From positions 169,738,689 to 169,802,688 of the forward strand of contig NC_058523.1 in assembly GCF_904849725.1 (NCBI RefSeq): a DNA stretch of 64,000 nt. The letters are read 5' to 3'. The notes below the pieces were generated by a model that had not been told where the DNA came from, ran no database searches, and was given only the letters and a program-made list of their open reading frames with translations. Shown one piece after another: positions 20,725 to 33,364 of the stretch; position 1 is the first letter of the stretch, and every line of letters starts with the position of its first letter. The stretch is from Hordeum vulgare subsp. vulgare (Eukaryota; Streptophyta; Magnoliopsida; Poales; Poaceae). Position numbers and translations under genes: made by a program.

Positions 20725-23700
20725 AGCATCCCCTAGCTTAACTCCTGCTCATCCTCGAGTAGGGAAGTGATAAAGAATGATATTTTGATGGTGCATGCTA
20801 CCTAGCATAGTTGTCCTTTGTAACTTCTCTCACGTGACATCAATGTTCAGATCTGTTAGATTCAAAGCAATAGTTTTCTATTGATGTGGAGACAATAATA
20901 CTTCCAGCAAACTAGTAAGGTAATCATGAACTTTCAAAATAACAAGGCCAAAAGAAAGTTATCCCTACAAAAGCATATAGTCTGGCTATGCACTATCAAC
21001 ATTGCACAACGAATTTAAATCATGCACAACCCCGGTATTGGCCAAGTAATTGTTTCACACCTTTACTTTCTCAAAAAAGTTCGACTCTCATGCAATACAT
21101 GAGCGTGACCCATGGTTTTAGCACTATAAGTGGTGTGGAGTGTGGTGGAGGTTGCAAGGCAAACAACAAAAAGATGGTCACATTGACTAGGCATATCAAT
21201 GAGCTATGGAGATGCTCATCAATAGATATCAAGGTGAATGAATAGGGATTTCCATACAAATGATGCACTAGAGCTAGGAGTATGTGAAAGCTCTTAAGGA
21301 AAACTAGTGGGTGTGCATCCAACTTGCTTGCTCACGAAGACCTAAGGCAATTTTGAGGAAGCCTGTCATTGGAATATACAAGCCAAGTTATATAATGAAA
21401 ATTTCCCACTAGCTATATGGTGGTGACAAAACGAGAGACTCTCAATCATGAAGATCATGGTGCTTAATATGAAGCACAAGTGTGGAAAGGAGATAGTAGC
21501 ATTTCCCTTCTCTCTTTTTCTCTCATTTTTTTGTGGGCTCTTTGGCCTCTTTCTTTTGGTGGGCATCTTTGGCCTCTTTTTGTAAATAGGCTTCGCTGGC
21601 CTCTTTTATTTCCTCACATGGGACAATGCTCCATCAATGATGATCATGACACTTACAACTCAAAACATAGAGCAATGATGACTCTATATGAAATGCCTTC
21701 GGTAGTGTACCATGACAATGATCTAGCATGGCATAGACATCAATGGAAACATCATGCTAGCTATCTTACGATCGTGCAAAGGCAAAGTAGACGTGGTGGA
21801 CCATGTCATGGTGGTAGTTGCATGGCAATATATCTCGGAATGACTTTGAAAAGGCCATAATAGGTAGGTATGGTGGCTGTTTTGAGGGAGGCTAATGGTG
21901 GGTTTTTTGCACCGGCGAAAGTTGCACGACACTAAGAATATAGTGATGGTGGAAGGTGAAAGTGCATCTAAACCATGGACTCAACATTAGTCATGAAGAA
22001 CTCATATACTTGTTGCAAAAGTTTTATTAGTAATCGAAACAAAGCTTTCAACGCATACTCCTAGGGGAAGGGTTGGTAGGTATAAACCATCGCGCGATCA
22101 CGACCGCCACGCAAAGGATGACAATCAATATACTAATCATGCTCAGATTTCATCACATAGCGGTTCACCATACGTGCATGCTACGGGAATCGCTAACTTC
22201 AACACAAGTATTTCTAGATTCACAACAACTTACTAGCATGACTTCAATATTACCATAACCACAACTCAAAACTAATTGAGATGAATCAAACTTCTCTGAC
22301 TATTCAATGCACATGAAGGTGGAAGTTTTTGTATCCCTTTGGATAACTACCCCTTTTGAGACTACTTTCAAAGCACAGATCAACTACCAAGCCATGCATC
22401 GCTGCGCTCTAAAAGATATAAGTGAAGCACATAGAGCAAAAGTATCTAGCTCAAAAGATATAAGTGAAGCACATGTGAGCTGATTTGTCTACCAAAAGAT
22501 ATAAGTGAAGCTCGACAAAATCATGGTGTGTGCATGTCTCTCTCTCTCTAGGTGTGCAGCAAGGATGATTGTGACACAACAAAAATAAAAACTCCTACAA
22601 TACAAGACGCTCCAAGAAAAAACACATAACATGTGGTGAATAAAAATATAGCCCCAAGTAACGTTACCGATGGATTGAAAACGAGAGAGGGGATGGCTTC
22701 CCGGGGCATCCCCAAGCTTAGGATTTTACGGCATCCTTGAATCTCTTGGGGTGCCTTGGGAATCCCCAAGCTTGATCTCTTGCCACTATTTATCTCTTTG
22801 TCCATAAGAACTTCACCCAAAACTTGAAAACTTCACAACACGAAACTTAAACAAAAACTCGTGATAACATTAGTATGAGAAAGCAAACCACCACTTCCTT
22901 AGGTACTGTAGCAAACTTAAATTATACTTATGCTGATGTTGGGTTACTGTATTTTCAATCTTCCATGGCTAATACCCCCGATATTATCCATAGTTTCATC
23001 AAAATAAGCAACCAACACAACAAAAACAGAATCTGTTAACAGCAGACTAGTCTGTAGCAATCTGTATACTTAGCATACTTATGTTACTTCAAAAAATCTG
23101 AAAAATTAATAATGTCTGAAGAACTTGCGTAGAAATCAGCAGAAAAAAGAATCAACTCAAAATCTCTTACAGAATAAAAATGAAAATTCTTTTCGTGAGC
23201 CAAAAGTTTCTGTCTTTTTCCAGCATGATCAAACAATCATCACCAAGACTAATCATAATGGTTTTGCTTGGCACAAACACAAAAAGAAACGGAATAGACA
23301 CAATCATAACAGAATTATGATGGTGTGGAGAAAACAAAACAGGAAGCAAAAAAGCAAATAAAAGTTTATTCATTGGATTGCCTCCCAACAAGCGCTATCA
23401 TTTAACGCCCTTAGCTAGGCATTGATTTCAACGATGCTCACATAAAAGGTAAGGATTGAAACACAAGAGAGCATCATGAAGCATATGGCTAGCACATTTA
23501 AGTCTAACCCACTTCCTATGCATAGGGATTTTGTGAATGAACAACTTGTTGGAGCAAGAATCAACTAGCATAGGAAGGCAAAACAAGCATAGCTTCAAAA
23601 ATTTCAACATATGGAGAGGAAGCTTGATACTATTCCAATAAGTAGAAGCATATGATCCTCTCTCGTAGTAATTTTCAGTAGCATCATGAATGAATTCAAC

Positions 23701-24340
23701 GATATAACCAGCACCTAAAGCATTATTTTCATGATCTACAAGCATAGAAATTTTACTACTCTCCACATAAGGAAATCTATTCTCAAGAATAGTAGTGGGA
23801 GTATCGTAAAAGACTTGAGCACTACAAATTGTGTCCACAATGAAAAAGCAAGGTTTAGCAAAGGGGTTCTCGAGAGTATGACAAGTTTTATGATCCCTCT
23901 TCTTTAAAGCATAAGTATCCTCACAATAATCATCATAGATAGGGGGCATGCTTTCATCAAAATAATTTTGATAATTCAAAGTGGAAGAACTAAAAAGATC
24001 ATCTTCATCAAATATAGCATCCCCAAGCTTGTGGCTTTGCATATCATTAGCATCATGCGTATTCAAAGAATTCATGCTAAGAACATTGCAATCATGCTCA
24101 TCATTCACATATTCTATGCCAAGCATTCTGTGTAATTCTTCTTTCAGCACATGAGCACAATTTTCCTTCCCATCATGCTCACGAAAGACATTGAAAAGAT
24201 GGAGCATATGAGGCATCCTCAATTCCAAAAAAAATTTGTAATTTTCAGCGAAAGAACAAGAAATAAAAAGATTTCATTGCAAGATCTAAAGATATACCTT
24301 CAAGCGCTAACCTCCCCGGCAACGGCGCGAGAAAAGAGCT
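20725..24340 (-). other. X interior 1 with untranslated regions
   Basis: 3616 bp. From its 5' end (right): primer site 24313-24330, one intact ORF (see 23428-24216), then about 2.7 kb without supportable genes. That stretch contains three copies of AAAAGATATAAGTGAAGC (22411, 22453, 22494) and repeated CCCCAAGCTT tracts (22709, 22763, 24020) besides the terminal one at 20726. The layout matches interior 2 base for base apart from point changes and small indels. Confidence 0.85.
23428..24216 (-). CDS. Unknown protein of X interior 1 (about 262 aa)
   Basis: Open from the first ATG (24214-24216; a longer frame opens at 24228) to 23428. The protein is acidic and low in complexity at the N-terminus, with a central segment around PPIYDDYCEDTYALKKRD. 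It ends with a hydrophobic stretch (LPLHMLKFLKLCLFCLPMLV) and a KLFIHKIPMHRKWVRLKC segment. I recognise it only as a protein recurring in non-autonomous Triticeae Gypsy elements; it is not gag, protease, RT or integrase by any motif I can see. It directly follows the primer site, where gag would be. Interior 2 has the same gene in broken form. Confidence 0.6.
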   Translation of the reverse strand: MPHMLHLFNVFREHDGKENCAHVLKEELHRMLGIEYVNDEHDCNVLSMNSLNTHDANDMQSHKLGDAIFDEDDLFSSSTLNYQNYFDESMPPIYDDYCEDTYALKKRDHKTCHTLENPFAKPCFFIVDTICSAQVFYDTPTTILENRFPYVESSKISMLVDHENNALGAGYIVEFIHDATENYYERGSYASTYWNSIKLPLHMLKFLKLCLFCLPMLVDSCSNKLFIHKIPMHRKWVRLKCASHMLHDALLCFNPYLLCEHR

Positions 24341-25992
24341 TGATGTCTACTACGCAACCTTCTCCTTGTAGACGTTGTTGGGCCCCCAAGTGCAGAGGGT
24401 TGTAGGACAGTAGCAATTTTCCCTCAAGTGGGTGACCTAAGGTTTATCAATCCGCAGGAGGCGTAGGATGAAGATGGTCTCTCTCAAGCAACCCTGCAAC
24501 CAAATAACAAAGAGTCTCTTGTGTCCCCAACACACCTAATACAATGGTAAGTTGTATAGGTGCACTAGTTCGGCGAAGAGATGGTGAAACAAGTGCAATA
24601 TGGATGGTAGATATAGGTTTTTGTAATATGAAATTATAAGAACAGCAAGGTAACAAATGGTAAAAGTGAGCACGAACGGTATTGCAATGCGTGGAAACAA
24701 GGCCTAGGGTTCATACTTTCACTAGCGAAGTTCTCTCAACAATGAGAACATAATTGGATCATATAAGTAGCCCTCAACATGCAACAAAGAGTCACTCCAA
24801 AGTCACTAATAGAGGAGAACAAACGAAGAGATTATTGTTGGGTACGAAACCACCGTAAAGTTATTATTTCTGATCGATCTATTCAAGAGTTCGTACTAGA
24901 ATAACACCTTAAGATACATATAAACCAAGACCCTAATGTCACCTAGATACTCCATTGTCACCTCAAGTATCCGTGGGCATGATTATACGATATGCATCAC
25001 ACAATCTCAGAATCATCTATTCAACCAACACATAGGACTTCAAAGAGTGCCCTAAAGTTTCTACCAGAGAGTCGAAACGTGTGCCAACCCCTGTGCATAG
25101 GTTCCCAATGTCACGAACCCGCAAGTTGATCACCAAAACATACATCAAGTACTCACATGAATCCACGTGTGCCAACCCATATGCATAGGTTCCCAATTGT
25201 CACAAACCCGCAAGTTGATCACAGCAGATAGACATGCGCAAGACATACATCAAGTGTTCTCAAAGACTCAATCCGATAAGATAACTCCAAAGGGGAAACT
25301 CAATTCATTACAAGAAGGAGAGGGGGAAGAACATCATAAGATCCAACTATAGTAGCAAAGCCCATGGTACATCGAGATCAATACATCTCAAGAACACAAG
25401 AGAGAGAGATAAAACACATAGCTACTGGTACATACCCTCAACCCCAAGGGAGAACTACTACCTCCTCGTCATGGAGATCGACGGGATGATGAAGATGGCC
25501 ACCGGAGATGGATTCCCCCTCCGGCAGGGTGCCGGAACGGGCTCCAGATTGGTTTTTGGTGGCTACAGAGGCTTGCGGCGACGGAACTCCCGATCTAGGT
25601 TTCTTTCTGGGGGTTTCTGAATTTATTGGAATTTATGGCGGTGGAATTGCGTGAGTTGGGCCCACGAGGAGGTCACAAGCGTGCACGCCCCCACCGGGGG
25701 GTGGCGGCGGCGTGAGGGCTTGTGACTCCCTCGTGGCCCACCTGGCCTTCTCCCAAAGCTTCGGGGGTCTCTTTTGGTCCAAAAAAATCATCGTAAAGTT
25801 TCATTCCATTTGGACTCTGTATGAAAATGGGCCAAAAACACGGAAAAAATAGAAATTGGCACTTGGCACTGAGTTAATAGGTTAGTCCCAAAAAAGATAT
25901 AAAATAGCATATTCATGCATATAAAACGTCCAAAGTTGACAAGATAATAGCATGGAACCATCAAAATTTATAGATACGTTGGAGACGTATCA
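24341..25992 (-). repeat. LTR 2 of X (shared middle LTR)
   Basis: 1652 bp with complete termini. It is bordered on the right by the purine tract of interior 2 (25994-26010) and on the left by the primer site of interior 1, so it is both the 3' LTR of the right unit and the 5' LTR of the left unit. Confidence 0.92.
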
Positions 25993-28900
25993 AGCATCCC
26001 CAAGCTTAACTCCTGCTCATCCTCGAGTAGGGAAGTGATAAAGAATGAATTTTTGATGTTGCATGCTACCTAGCATAGTTGTCCTTTGTAACTTCTCTCA
26101 CGTGACATGAATGTTCAGATCCGTTAGATTCAAAACAATAGTTTTCTATTGATGTGGAGACAATAATACTTCCAGCAAACTAGTAAGGTAATCATGAACT
26201 TTCAAAATAACAAGGCCAAAAGAAAGTTATCCCTACAAAATCATATAGTCTGGCTATGATCTATCATCATTGCGAAATGAATTTAAATCATGCACAACCC
26301 CGGTATTGGCCAAGTAATTGTTTCACACCTTTACTTTCTCAAAAAAATTCGACTCTCACGCAATACATGAGCGTGAACCATGGTTTTAGCACTATAAGTG
26401 GTGTGGAGTGTGGTGGAGGTTACAAGGCAAACAAGGAAAATATGGTCACATTGACTAGGCATATCAATGAGCTATGGAGATGCTCATCAATAGATATCAA
26501 CGTGAATGAGTAGGGATTGCCATACGAATGATGCACTAGAGCTAAGAGTATGTGAAAGCTCTTAAGGAAAACTAGTGGCTGTGCATCCAACTTGCTTGCT
26601 TACAAAGACCTAAGGCAATTTTGAGGAAGCCTATCATTGGAATATACAAGCCAAGTTATATAATGAAAATTTCCCACTAGCTATATGGTGGTGACAAAAC
26701 AAGAGACTCTCAATCATGAAGATCATGATGCTTAATATGAAGCACAAGTGTGGAAAGGAGATAGTAGCATTGTCCCTTCTCTCTTTTTCTCTCATCTTTT
26801 GTGAGCTCTTTGGCCTCTTTCTTTTGGTGGGCATCTTTGGCCTCTTTTTGTAAATAGGCTTCGCTGGCCTATTTTATTTCCTCACATGGGACAATGCTCC
26901 ATCAATGATGATCATCACACTTACAACTCAAAACTTAGAGCAATGATGACTCTATATGAAATGCCTTCGGTAGTGTACCGTGACAATGATCTAGCATGGC
27001 ATAGACATCAATGGAAACATCATGCTAGCTATCTTACGATCGTGCAAAGGCAAAGTAGACGTGGTGGCACATGTAATGGTGGTAGTTGCATGGCAATATC
27101 TCTCGGAATGACTTTGAAAAAGCCATAATAGGTAGGTATGGTGGCTGTTTTGAGGGAGGCTAATGGTGGGTTTTGTGCACCGGCGAAAGTTGCACGACAC
27201 TAAGAAGATAGTGATGGTGGAAGGTGAAAGTGCATCAAAACCATGGACTCAACATTAGTCATGAAGAACTCATATACTTGTTGCAAAAGTTTTATTAATA
27301 ATCGAAACAAAGCATTCAACGCATACTCCTAGGGGAAGGGTTTGTAGGTATAAACCATCGCGCGATCTCGACCGCCACGCAAAGGATGACAATCAATATA
27401 CTAATCATGCTTAGATTTCATCACATAGCGGTTCACCATACGTGCATGCTACGGGAATCACTAACTTCAACACAAGTATTTCTAGATTCACAACACCTTA
27501 CTAGCATGACTTCAATATTACCATAACCACAACTCAAAACTAATTGAGATGAATCAAACTTCTCTAACTATTCAATGCACATGAAGGTGGAAGTTTTCGT
27601 ATACCGTTGGATAACTACCCCTTTTGAGACTACTTTCAAAGCATAGATCAACTACCAACCCATGCACCGCTGCGCTCTAAAAGATATAAGTGAAGCACAC
27701 AGAGCAAAAGTATCTAGCTCAAAAGATACAAGTGAAGCACATGTGAGCTGATTTGTCTACCAAAAGATATAAGTGAAGCTCGACAAAATCATGGTGTGTG
27801 CATGTCTCTCTATCTCTAGGTGTGCAGCAAGGATGATTGTGACACAACAAAAATAAAAACTCCTACGATACAAGACGCTCCAAGCAAAAACACATAACAT
27901 GTGGTGAATAAAAATATAGCCCCAAGTAACGTTACCGATGGATTGAAGACGAGAGAGGGGATGCCTTCCCGGGGCATCCCCAAGCTCAGGCTTTTACGGC
28001 ATCCTTGAATCTCTTGGGGTGCCTTGGGAATCCCCAAGCTTGAGCTCTTGCCACTCTTTATCTCTTTGTCCATAAGAACTTCACCCAAAACTTGAAAACT
28101 TCACAACACGAAACTTAAATAGATACTCATGATAACATTTGTATGAGAAAGCAAACCACCACTTCCTTAGGTACTGTAGCAAACTTAAATTATACTTATG
28201 CTGATGTTGGGTTACTGTATTTTCAATCTTCCATGGCTAATACCCCCGATACTATCCATAGTTTCATCAAAATAAGCAACCAACACAAAAAAACAGAATC
28301 TGTTAACAGCAGACAAGTCTGTAGCAATCTGTATACTTCGCATACTTCTATTACTTCAAAAATCTGAATAATTACGACAGTGTGAAGAAATTGCATAGAA
28401 ATCAGCAGCAAAAATTATCAACTCAAAATCTCTTACAGAATAAAAATGAAAATTCTTTTCGTGAGCCGAACGTTTCTGTCTTTTTCTAGCATGATCAAAC
28501 AATCATCGCCAAGACTAATCATAACGGTTTTGCTTGGGACAAACACAAAAAGAAACACAATAGACACAATCATAACAGAGTTATGATGGTGTGGAGAAAA
28601 CAAAACAGGAAGCAAAAAGCAAAGAAAAAATTATTCATTGGGTTGCCTCCCAACAAGCGCTATCATTTAACGCCCTTAGCTAGGCATTGATTTCAATGAT
28701 GCTCACATAACACAAGAGAGCATCATGAAGCATATGGCTAGCACATTTAAGTCTAACCCACTTCCTATGCATAGGGATTTTGTGAATGAACAACTTGTTG
28801 GAGCAAGAATCAACTAGCATAGGAAGGCAAAACAAGCATAGCTTCAAAAATTTCAACATATGGAGAGGAAGCTTGATACTATTGCAATAAGTAGAAGCAT

Positions 28901-29587
28901 ATGATCCTCTCTCATAGTAATTTTCAGTAGCATCATGAATGAATTCAACAATATAACCAGCACCTAAAGTATTCTTTTCATGATCTACAAGCATAGAAAT
29001 TTTACTACTCTCCACATAAGGAAATCTATTCTCCAGAATAGTAGTGGGAGTATCGTAAAAGACTTGAGCACTACAAATTATGTCCACGATGAAAAAGCAA
29101 GGTTTAGCAAAGGGTTCTCGAGAGTATGACAAGTTTTATCATCCCTCTTCTTTAAAGCATAAGTATCCTCACAATAATCATCATATATAGGGGGCATGCT
29201 TTCATCAAAATAATTTTGATCATTCAAAGTGGAAGAACTAAATAGATCATCTTCGTCAAATATAGCATCCCCAAGCTTGTGGCTTTGCATATCATTAGCA
29301 TCATGGGTATTCAAAGAATTCATGCTAAGAACATTGCAATCATTCTCATCATTCACATATTCTATGCCAAGCATTCTAAGTAATTCTTTTTATAGCACTT
29401 GAGCACAATTTTCCTTCCCATCATGCTCACGAAAGACATTGAAAAGATGGAGCATATGAGCCATCCTCAATTCCAATTTTTTTTGTAATTTTCAGCGAAA
29501 GAACAAGAAATAAAAAGATTCGATTGCAAGATCTAAAGATGTACCTTCAAGCGCTAACCTCCCCGGCAAAGGCACCAGAAAAGAGCT
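25993..29587 (-). other. X interior 2 with untranslated regions
   Basis: 3595 bp, collinear with interior 1. Primer site at 29560-29577 (two or three changes from the tRNA-Asp site). The AAAAGATATAAGTGAAGC motif recurs at 27679, 27721 (one change) and 27762. Besides the broken ORF listed separately, no gene is supported. Confidence 0.85.
28680..29452 (-). pseudogene. Broken copy of the unknown X protein
   Basis: Counterpart of 23428-24216. Compared with interior 1, it has a TAA near 29385-29390 in the N-terminal part. One base is missing from a run of Gs near 29108, which moves the rest into another frame (28680-29132). A few amino-acid changes and a short deletion near the 3' end are also present. 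Confidence 0.75.
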
Positions 29588-31245
29588 TGATGTATACTAC
29601 GTAACCTTATCCTTGTAGACGTTGTTGGGCCCCCAAGTGCAGAGGGTTGTAGGACAGTTGCAATTTTCCCTCAAGTGGGTGACCTAAGGTTTATCAATCC
29701 GCAGGAGGCGTAGGATGAAGATGGTCTCTCTCAAGAAACCCTTCAACCAAATAACAAAGAGTCTCTTGTGTCCTCAACACACCTAATACAATGGTAAGTT
29801 GTATAGGTGCACTAGTTCAGCGAAGAGATGGTGAAACAAGTGCAATATGGATGGTAGATATAGGTTTTTGTAATCTGAAATTACAAAAACAGCAAGGTAA
29901 CAAATGGTAAAAGTGAGCATGAACGGTATTGCAATGCGTGAAACAAGGCCTAGGGTTCATACTTTCACTAGCGAAGTTCTCTCAACAATGATAACATAAT
30001 TGAATCATATAAGTAGCCCTCAACATGCAACAAAGAGTCACTCCAAAGTCACTAATATCGGAGAACAAACGAAGAGATTATTGTCGGGTACGAAACCACC
30101 ATAAAGTTATTCTTTCTGATTGATCTATTCAAGAGTTCGTACTAGAATAACACCTTAAGATACATATCAACCAAGACCCTAATGTCACCTAGATACTCCA
30201 TTGTCACCTCAAGTATCCGTGGGCACGATTATACGAGATGCATCACACAATCTCAAAATCATCTATTCAACCAACACATAGGACTTCAAAGAGTGCCCCA
30301 AAGTTTCTACCAGAGATTCAAAACGTGTGCCAACCCATGTGCATAGGTTCCCAATGTCACGAACCCGCAAGTTGATCACCAAAACATACATCAAGTACTC
30401 ACATGAATCCACGTGTGCCAACACATATGCATAGGTTCCCAATTGTCACAAACCCACAAGTTGATCACAACAGATAGTCACGTGCAAGACATACACCAAG
30501 TGTTCTCAAAGACTCAATCCGATAAGATAACTCCAAAGGGGAAACTCAATTCATTACAAGAAGGAGAGGGGGAAGAACATCATAAGATCCAACTATAGTA
30601 GCAAAGCCCATGGTACATCGAGATCAAGACATCTCAAGAACACGAGAGAGAGAGATCAAACACATAGCTACTGGTACATACCCTCAGCCCCGAGGGAGAA
30701 CTACTCCCTCCTCGTCATGGAGATCGCCGGGACGATGCAGATGGCCACCGGAGATGGATTCCCCCTCCGGCAGGGTGCCGGAACGGGCTCCAGATTGGTT
30801 TTTGGTGGCTACAGATGCTTGCGGTGGTGGAACTCCCGATCTAGGTTTCTTTCTGGAGATTTCTGAATTTATAGGAATTTATGGCGGTGGAATTGCGTCA
30901 GTTGGGCCCATGAGGAGGTCACAAGCCTGCGCGCCACCATCGGGGGAGGGCGGATGGTGGCGGCGTGAGGGCTTGTGACTCCCTCGTGGCCCATCTGGCC
31001 TTCTCCCAAAGCTTCGGGGGTCTCTTTTGGTCCAAAAAAATCATCGTAAAGTTTCATTCCATTTGGACTCCGTCTGAAAATGGGCTAAAAACACAGAAAA
31101 AACAGAAACCGACACTTGGCACTGAGTTAATAGGTTAGTCCCAAAAAAGATATAAAATAGCATATTCATGCATATATAACATCCAAAGTTGATAAGATAA
31201 TTGCATGGAACCATCAAAAATTATAGATACGTTGGAGACGTATCA
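29588..31245 (-). repeat. LTR 3 of X (5' outermost)
   Basis: 1658 bp. It differs from LTRs 1 and 2 at scattered positions, for example TGATGTATAC where the others have TGATGTCTAC at the end. It is followed by the GTGTC target duplication at 31246-31250. Confidence 0.92.
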
Positions 31246-31250
31246 GTGTC

Positions 31251-33285
31251 AACTTACCAAGTTCAAGTCTACGATAAAGAGAGAGAGTCATAACACTAAC
31301 ACCGGCTGCAAGGTCGCATAAAGCAGTTCTAATGTAGTTACCTTTAATGGAGCAAGGTATAGTGGGCACACCGGGATCACCTAGTTTCTTAGGAGTTCCA
31401 CCCTTGAAGGTATAATTACCAACCATGGTGGTAATCTCAACCTCAGGTATCCTCCTCTTATTAGTCACAATATCTTTCATGTACTTAGCATACAGAGACA
31501 TCTTGAGCATATATGTCAAATGCATTTGCAGAAAGACAGGTCTGATCATTTCAACGAAGCACTCAAAATCCTCATCATCCTTTTTCTTGGATGGTTTGGG
31601 AGGAAAGGGCATGGGTTTCTGAACCCATGGTTCCCTTTCTTTACCATGCTTCTTAGCAGCGAAGTCATTCTTATCGTATCTCTTATTCTTAGGCTGTCGA
31701 TTATCAAGATCAACAGGTTCAATCTCCACATCCTTATCATTGCTAGGTTGAGCATCAACATGAACATCACTATTGATATCATCATTAGGCTCATGTTCAT
31801 CACCAGATTGTGTTTCAGCATCAGAAAGAGAGACATCGTTTCGACTCTCAGGGGTAGCAGCAACAGGGTTGCTAGTGCCAACTCCTTGAGAATCTTGTTC
31901 AACTCTCTTCGGATGACCCTCAGGATACCAGGGTTCCTGGGTCATTCTACCGCCTCTAGTGACGACTCTAACGGAATTGTCATTCAACTCATCAAGCAAG
32001 TCATTCTGAGTTGTAAGTACTTGTTCTACCTGAGTAGTAACCAAAGAGGCATGTTTACTCAGAAGCTTAAGATCATTAACATTTCTGTCCACACAAGCAC
32101 TTAAATGACTAAGCATACGAGCATTCTGTTCCAATTGTCTGCTAGCAGGTTTATCAAGAGGACTATCACTCTCATCAAACCTACGCAGAGAATTTACTTC
32201 TACTACCTGTATCGGGTAATCAAGACCATGGATCTCTTTGATAGGTGGTAGATTTTTGACATCTTCAGATTTAATGCCTTTCTCTCGCATAGATTTCTTG
32301 GCTTCTTGCATATCTTCAGGACTGAGGAATAGAATACCTCTTTTCTTCGAAGTTGGCTTAGGAGGTGGTTCGGGAATAGTCCAAGCATTCTCATTGCACA
32401 AGATGTTATTCAATAGAATCTCAGCTTGTGCTACAGTTTGTTCCCTAAAAACACAACCAGGAGCAAGAGAAGTGAACCAAGTCTTAGCATCATCCTTTAG
32501 CGAGAAAGGAAACAGCTTGAGGATATAGTAGTGGCGGATCTTTTCCTCACTAGTGAATAGGGTGGCTATATCGTGTAGTTTGGTAAGATGGGCTACAACC
32601 GTTTCAGACTCATAACCGTGAAAATGATCAGATTCGACCAGAGTGATTAACTCAGGGTCGACAGAGAATTCATAATCCTTATCGGTCACAAAGATAGGCG
32701 AAGTTGCAAACTTCGGGTCGTATTTCATCCTAGCGTTCAAAGATTTTTCTTTCCACTTGCGCAGTAGTTTCTCAACATCATAGCTATCCTTACACGTAAG
32801 AAAATCCTCAGCTATCTCTCCCTCCATAACATAGCGCTCAGTCATAACATGCAATTCAGGCATATAGCAGGTTCTACTTCAATAGTATCAGCAGTTTCAG
32901 AACTATCATCACGTCTAGCATCAACTCTAGCAAGTTGTGCATCAAGGAATGCACCTAGTGGAAAAGCAGTATCAGGCATGGCATCAAGCATAGCATCATC
33001 AGGCATAGTATCAACCATAGCATCATCAGGCATAGTATCAAGCATAGCATTATCAGGCATAGTATCAAGCATAGCATCATCATAAGCATCATGGGCAGCA
33101 CAAGTAGCATCATCAAGCACAGTAGTATCAAGCACATGCGACATATCAAGATTTCTAGCAGGAGGCGAAGTCACAAACTTACTCAAAACTGAAGGTGTAT
33201 CAAGTGCAGAGCTAGATGGCAGTTCCTTACCTCTCCTCGTAGTGGAAGGCAAGATTTTAGTTCTTGGATCCTTCGGATTCCTCAT
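31251..33285 (-). pseudogene. Gag and N-terminal protease of Y, damaged
   Basis: Starts at ATG 33283-33285. Its N-terminal repeat (PDDAMLDTM type) has more copies than in Y2. One base is lost near 32864, which moves gag into the frame 32863-31251. The capsid region lacks 85 codons present in Y2 (10924-11178), with the junction at 32451-32458 on a repeated GGTTGTGT. The glutamate codon replaced by a stop in Y2 is intact here. The protease active site reads CDLAAGVSV, with Ala for the Gly after Asp-Leu, a probable loss of function. X then interrupts the gene; its 3' part is 18660-19062. Confidence 0.88.
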
Positions 33286-33335
33286 AGTGATCACCAAACG
33301 TCAATCCCAAGTGACTCAGAGAATATAGCTGTGCC

Positions 33336-33353
33336 TCCCCGGCAACGGCGCCA
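33336..33353 (-). other. Primer-binding site of Y, tRNA-Asp
   Basis: The minus strand reads TGGCGCCGTTGCCGGGGA, a full match to the plant tRNA-Asp 3' end, 11 bases inside the 5' LTR. Confidence 0.92.
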
Positions 33354-33364
33354 GAAAAAGGTCT

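Larger units (their letters stand above)
19063..31245 (-). mobile_element. Element X: tandem three-LTR, two-interior retrotransposon
   Basis: 12183 bp on the minus strand, flanked by GTGTC at 19058-19062 and 31246-31250. Structure: LTR 19063-20724, interior 20725-24340, LTR 24341-25992, interior 25993-29587, LTR 29588-31245. All three LTRs run from TGATACGTCTCCAACGTATC to a TACATCA- or GACATCA-like end (minus strand). Both interiors carry a tRNA-Asp primer site next to their 5' LTR. Neither encodes gag, protease, RT or integrase. The LTR is a very common Triticeae type. One target duplication around the whole array shows it behaves as a single locus. Confidence 0.93.
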
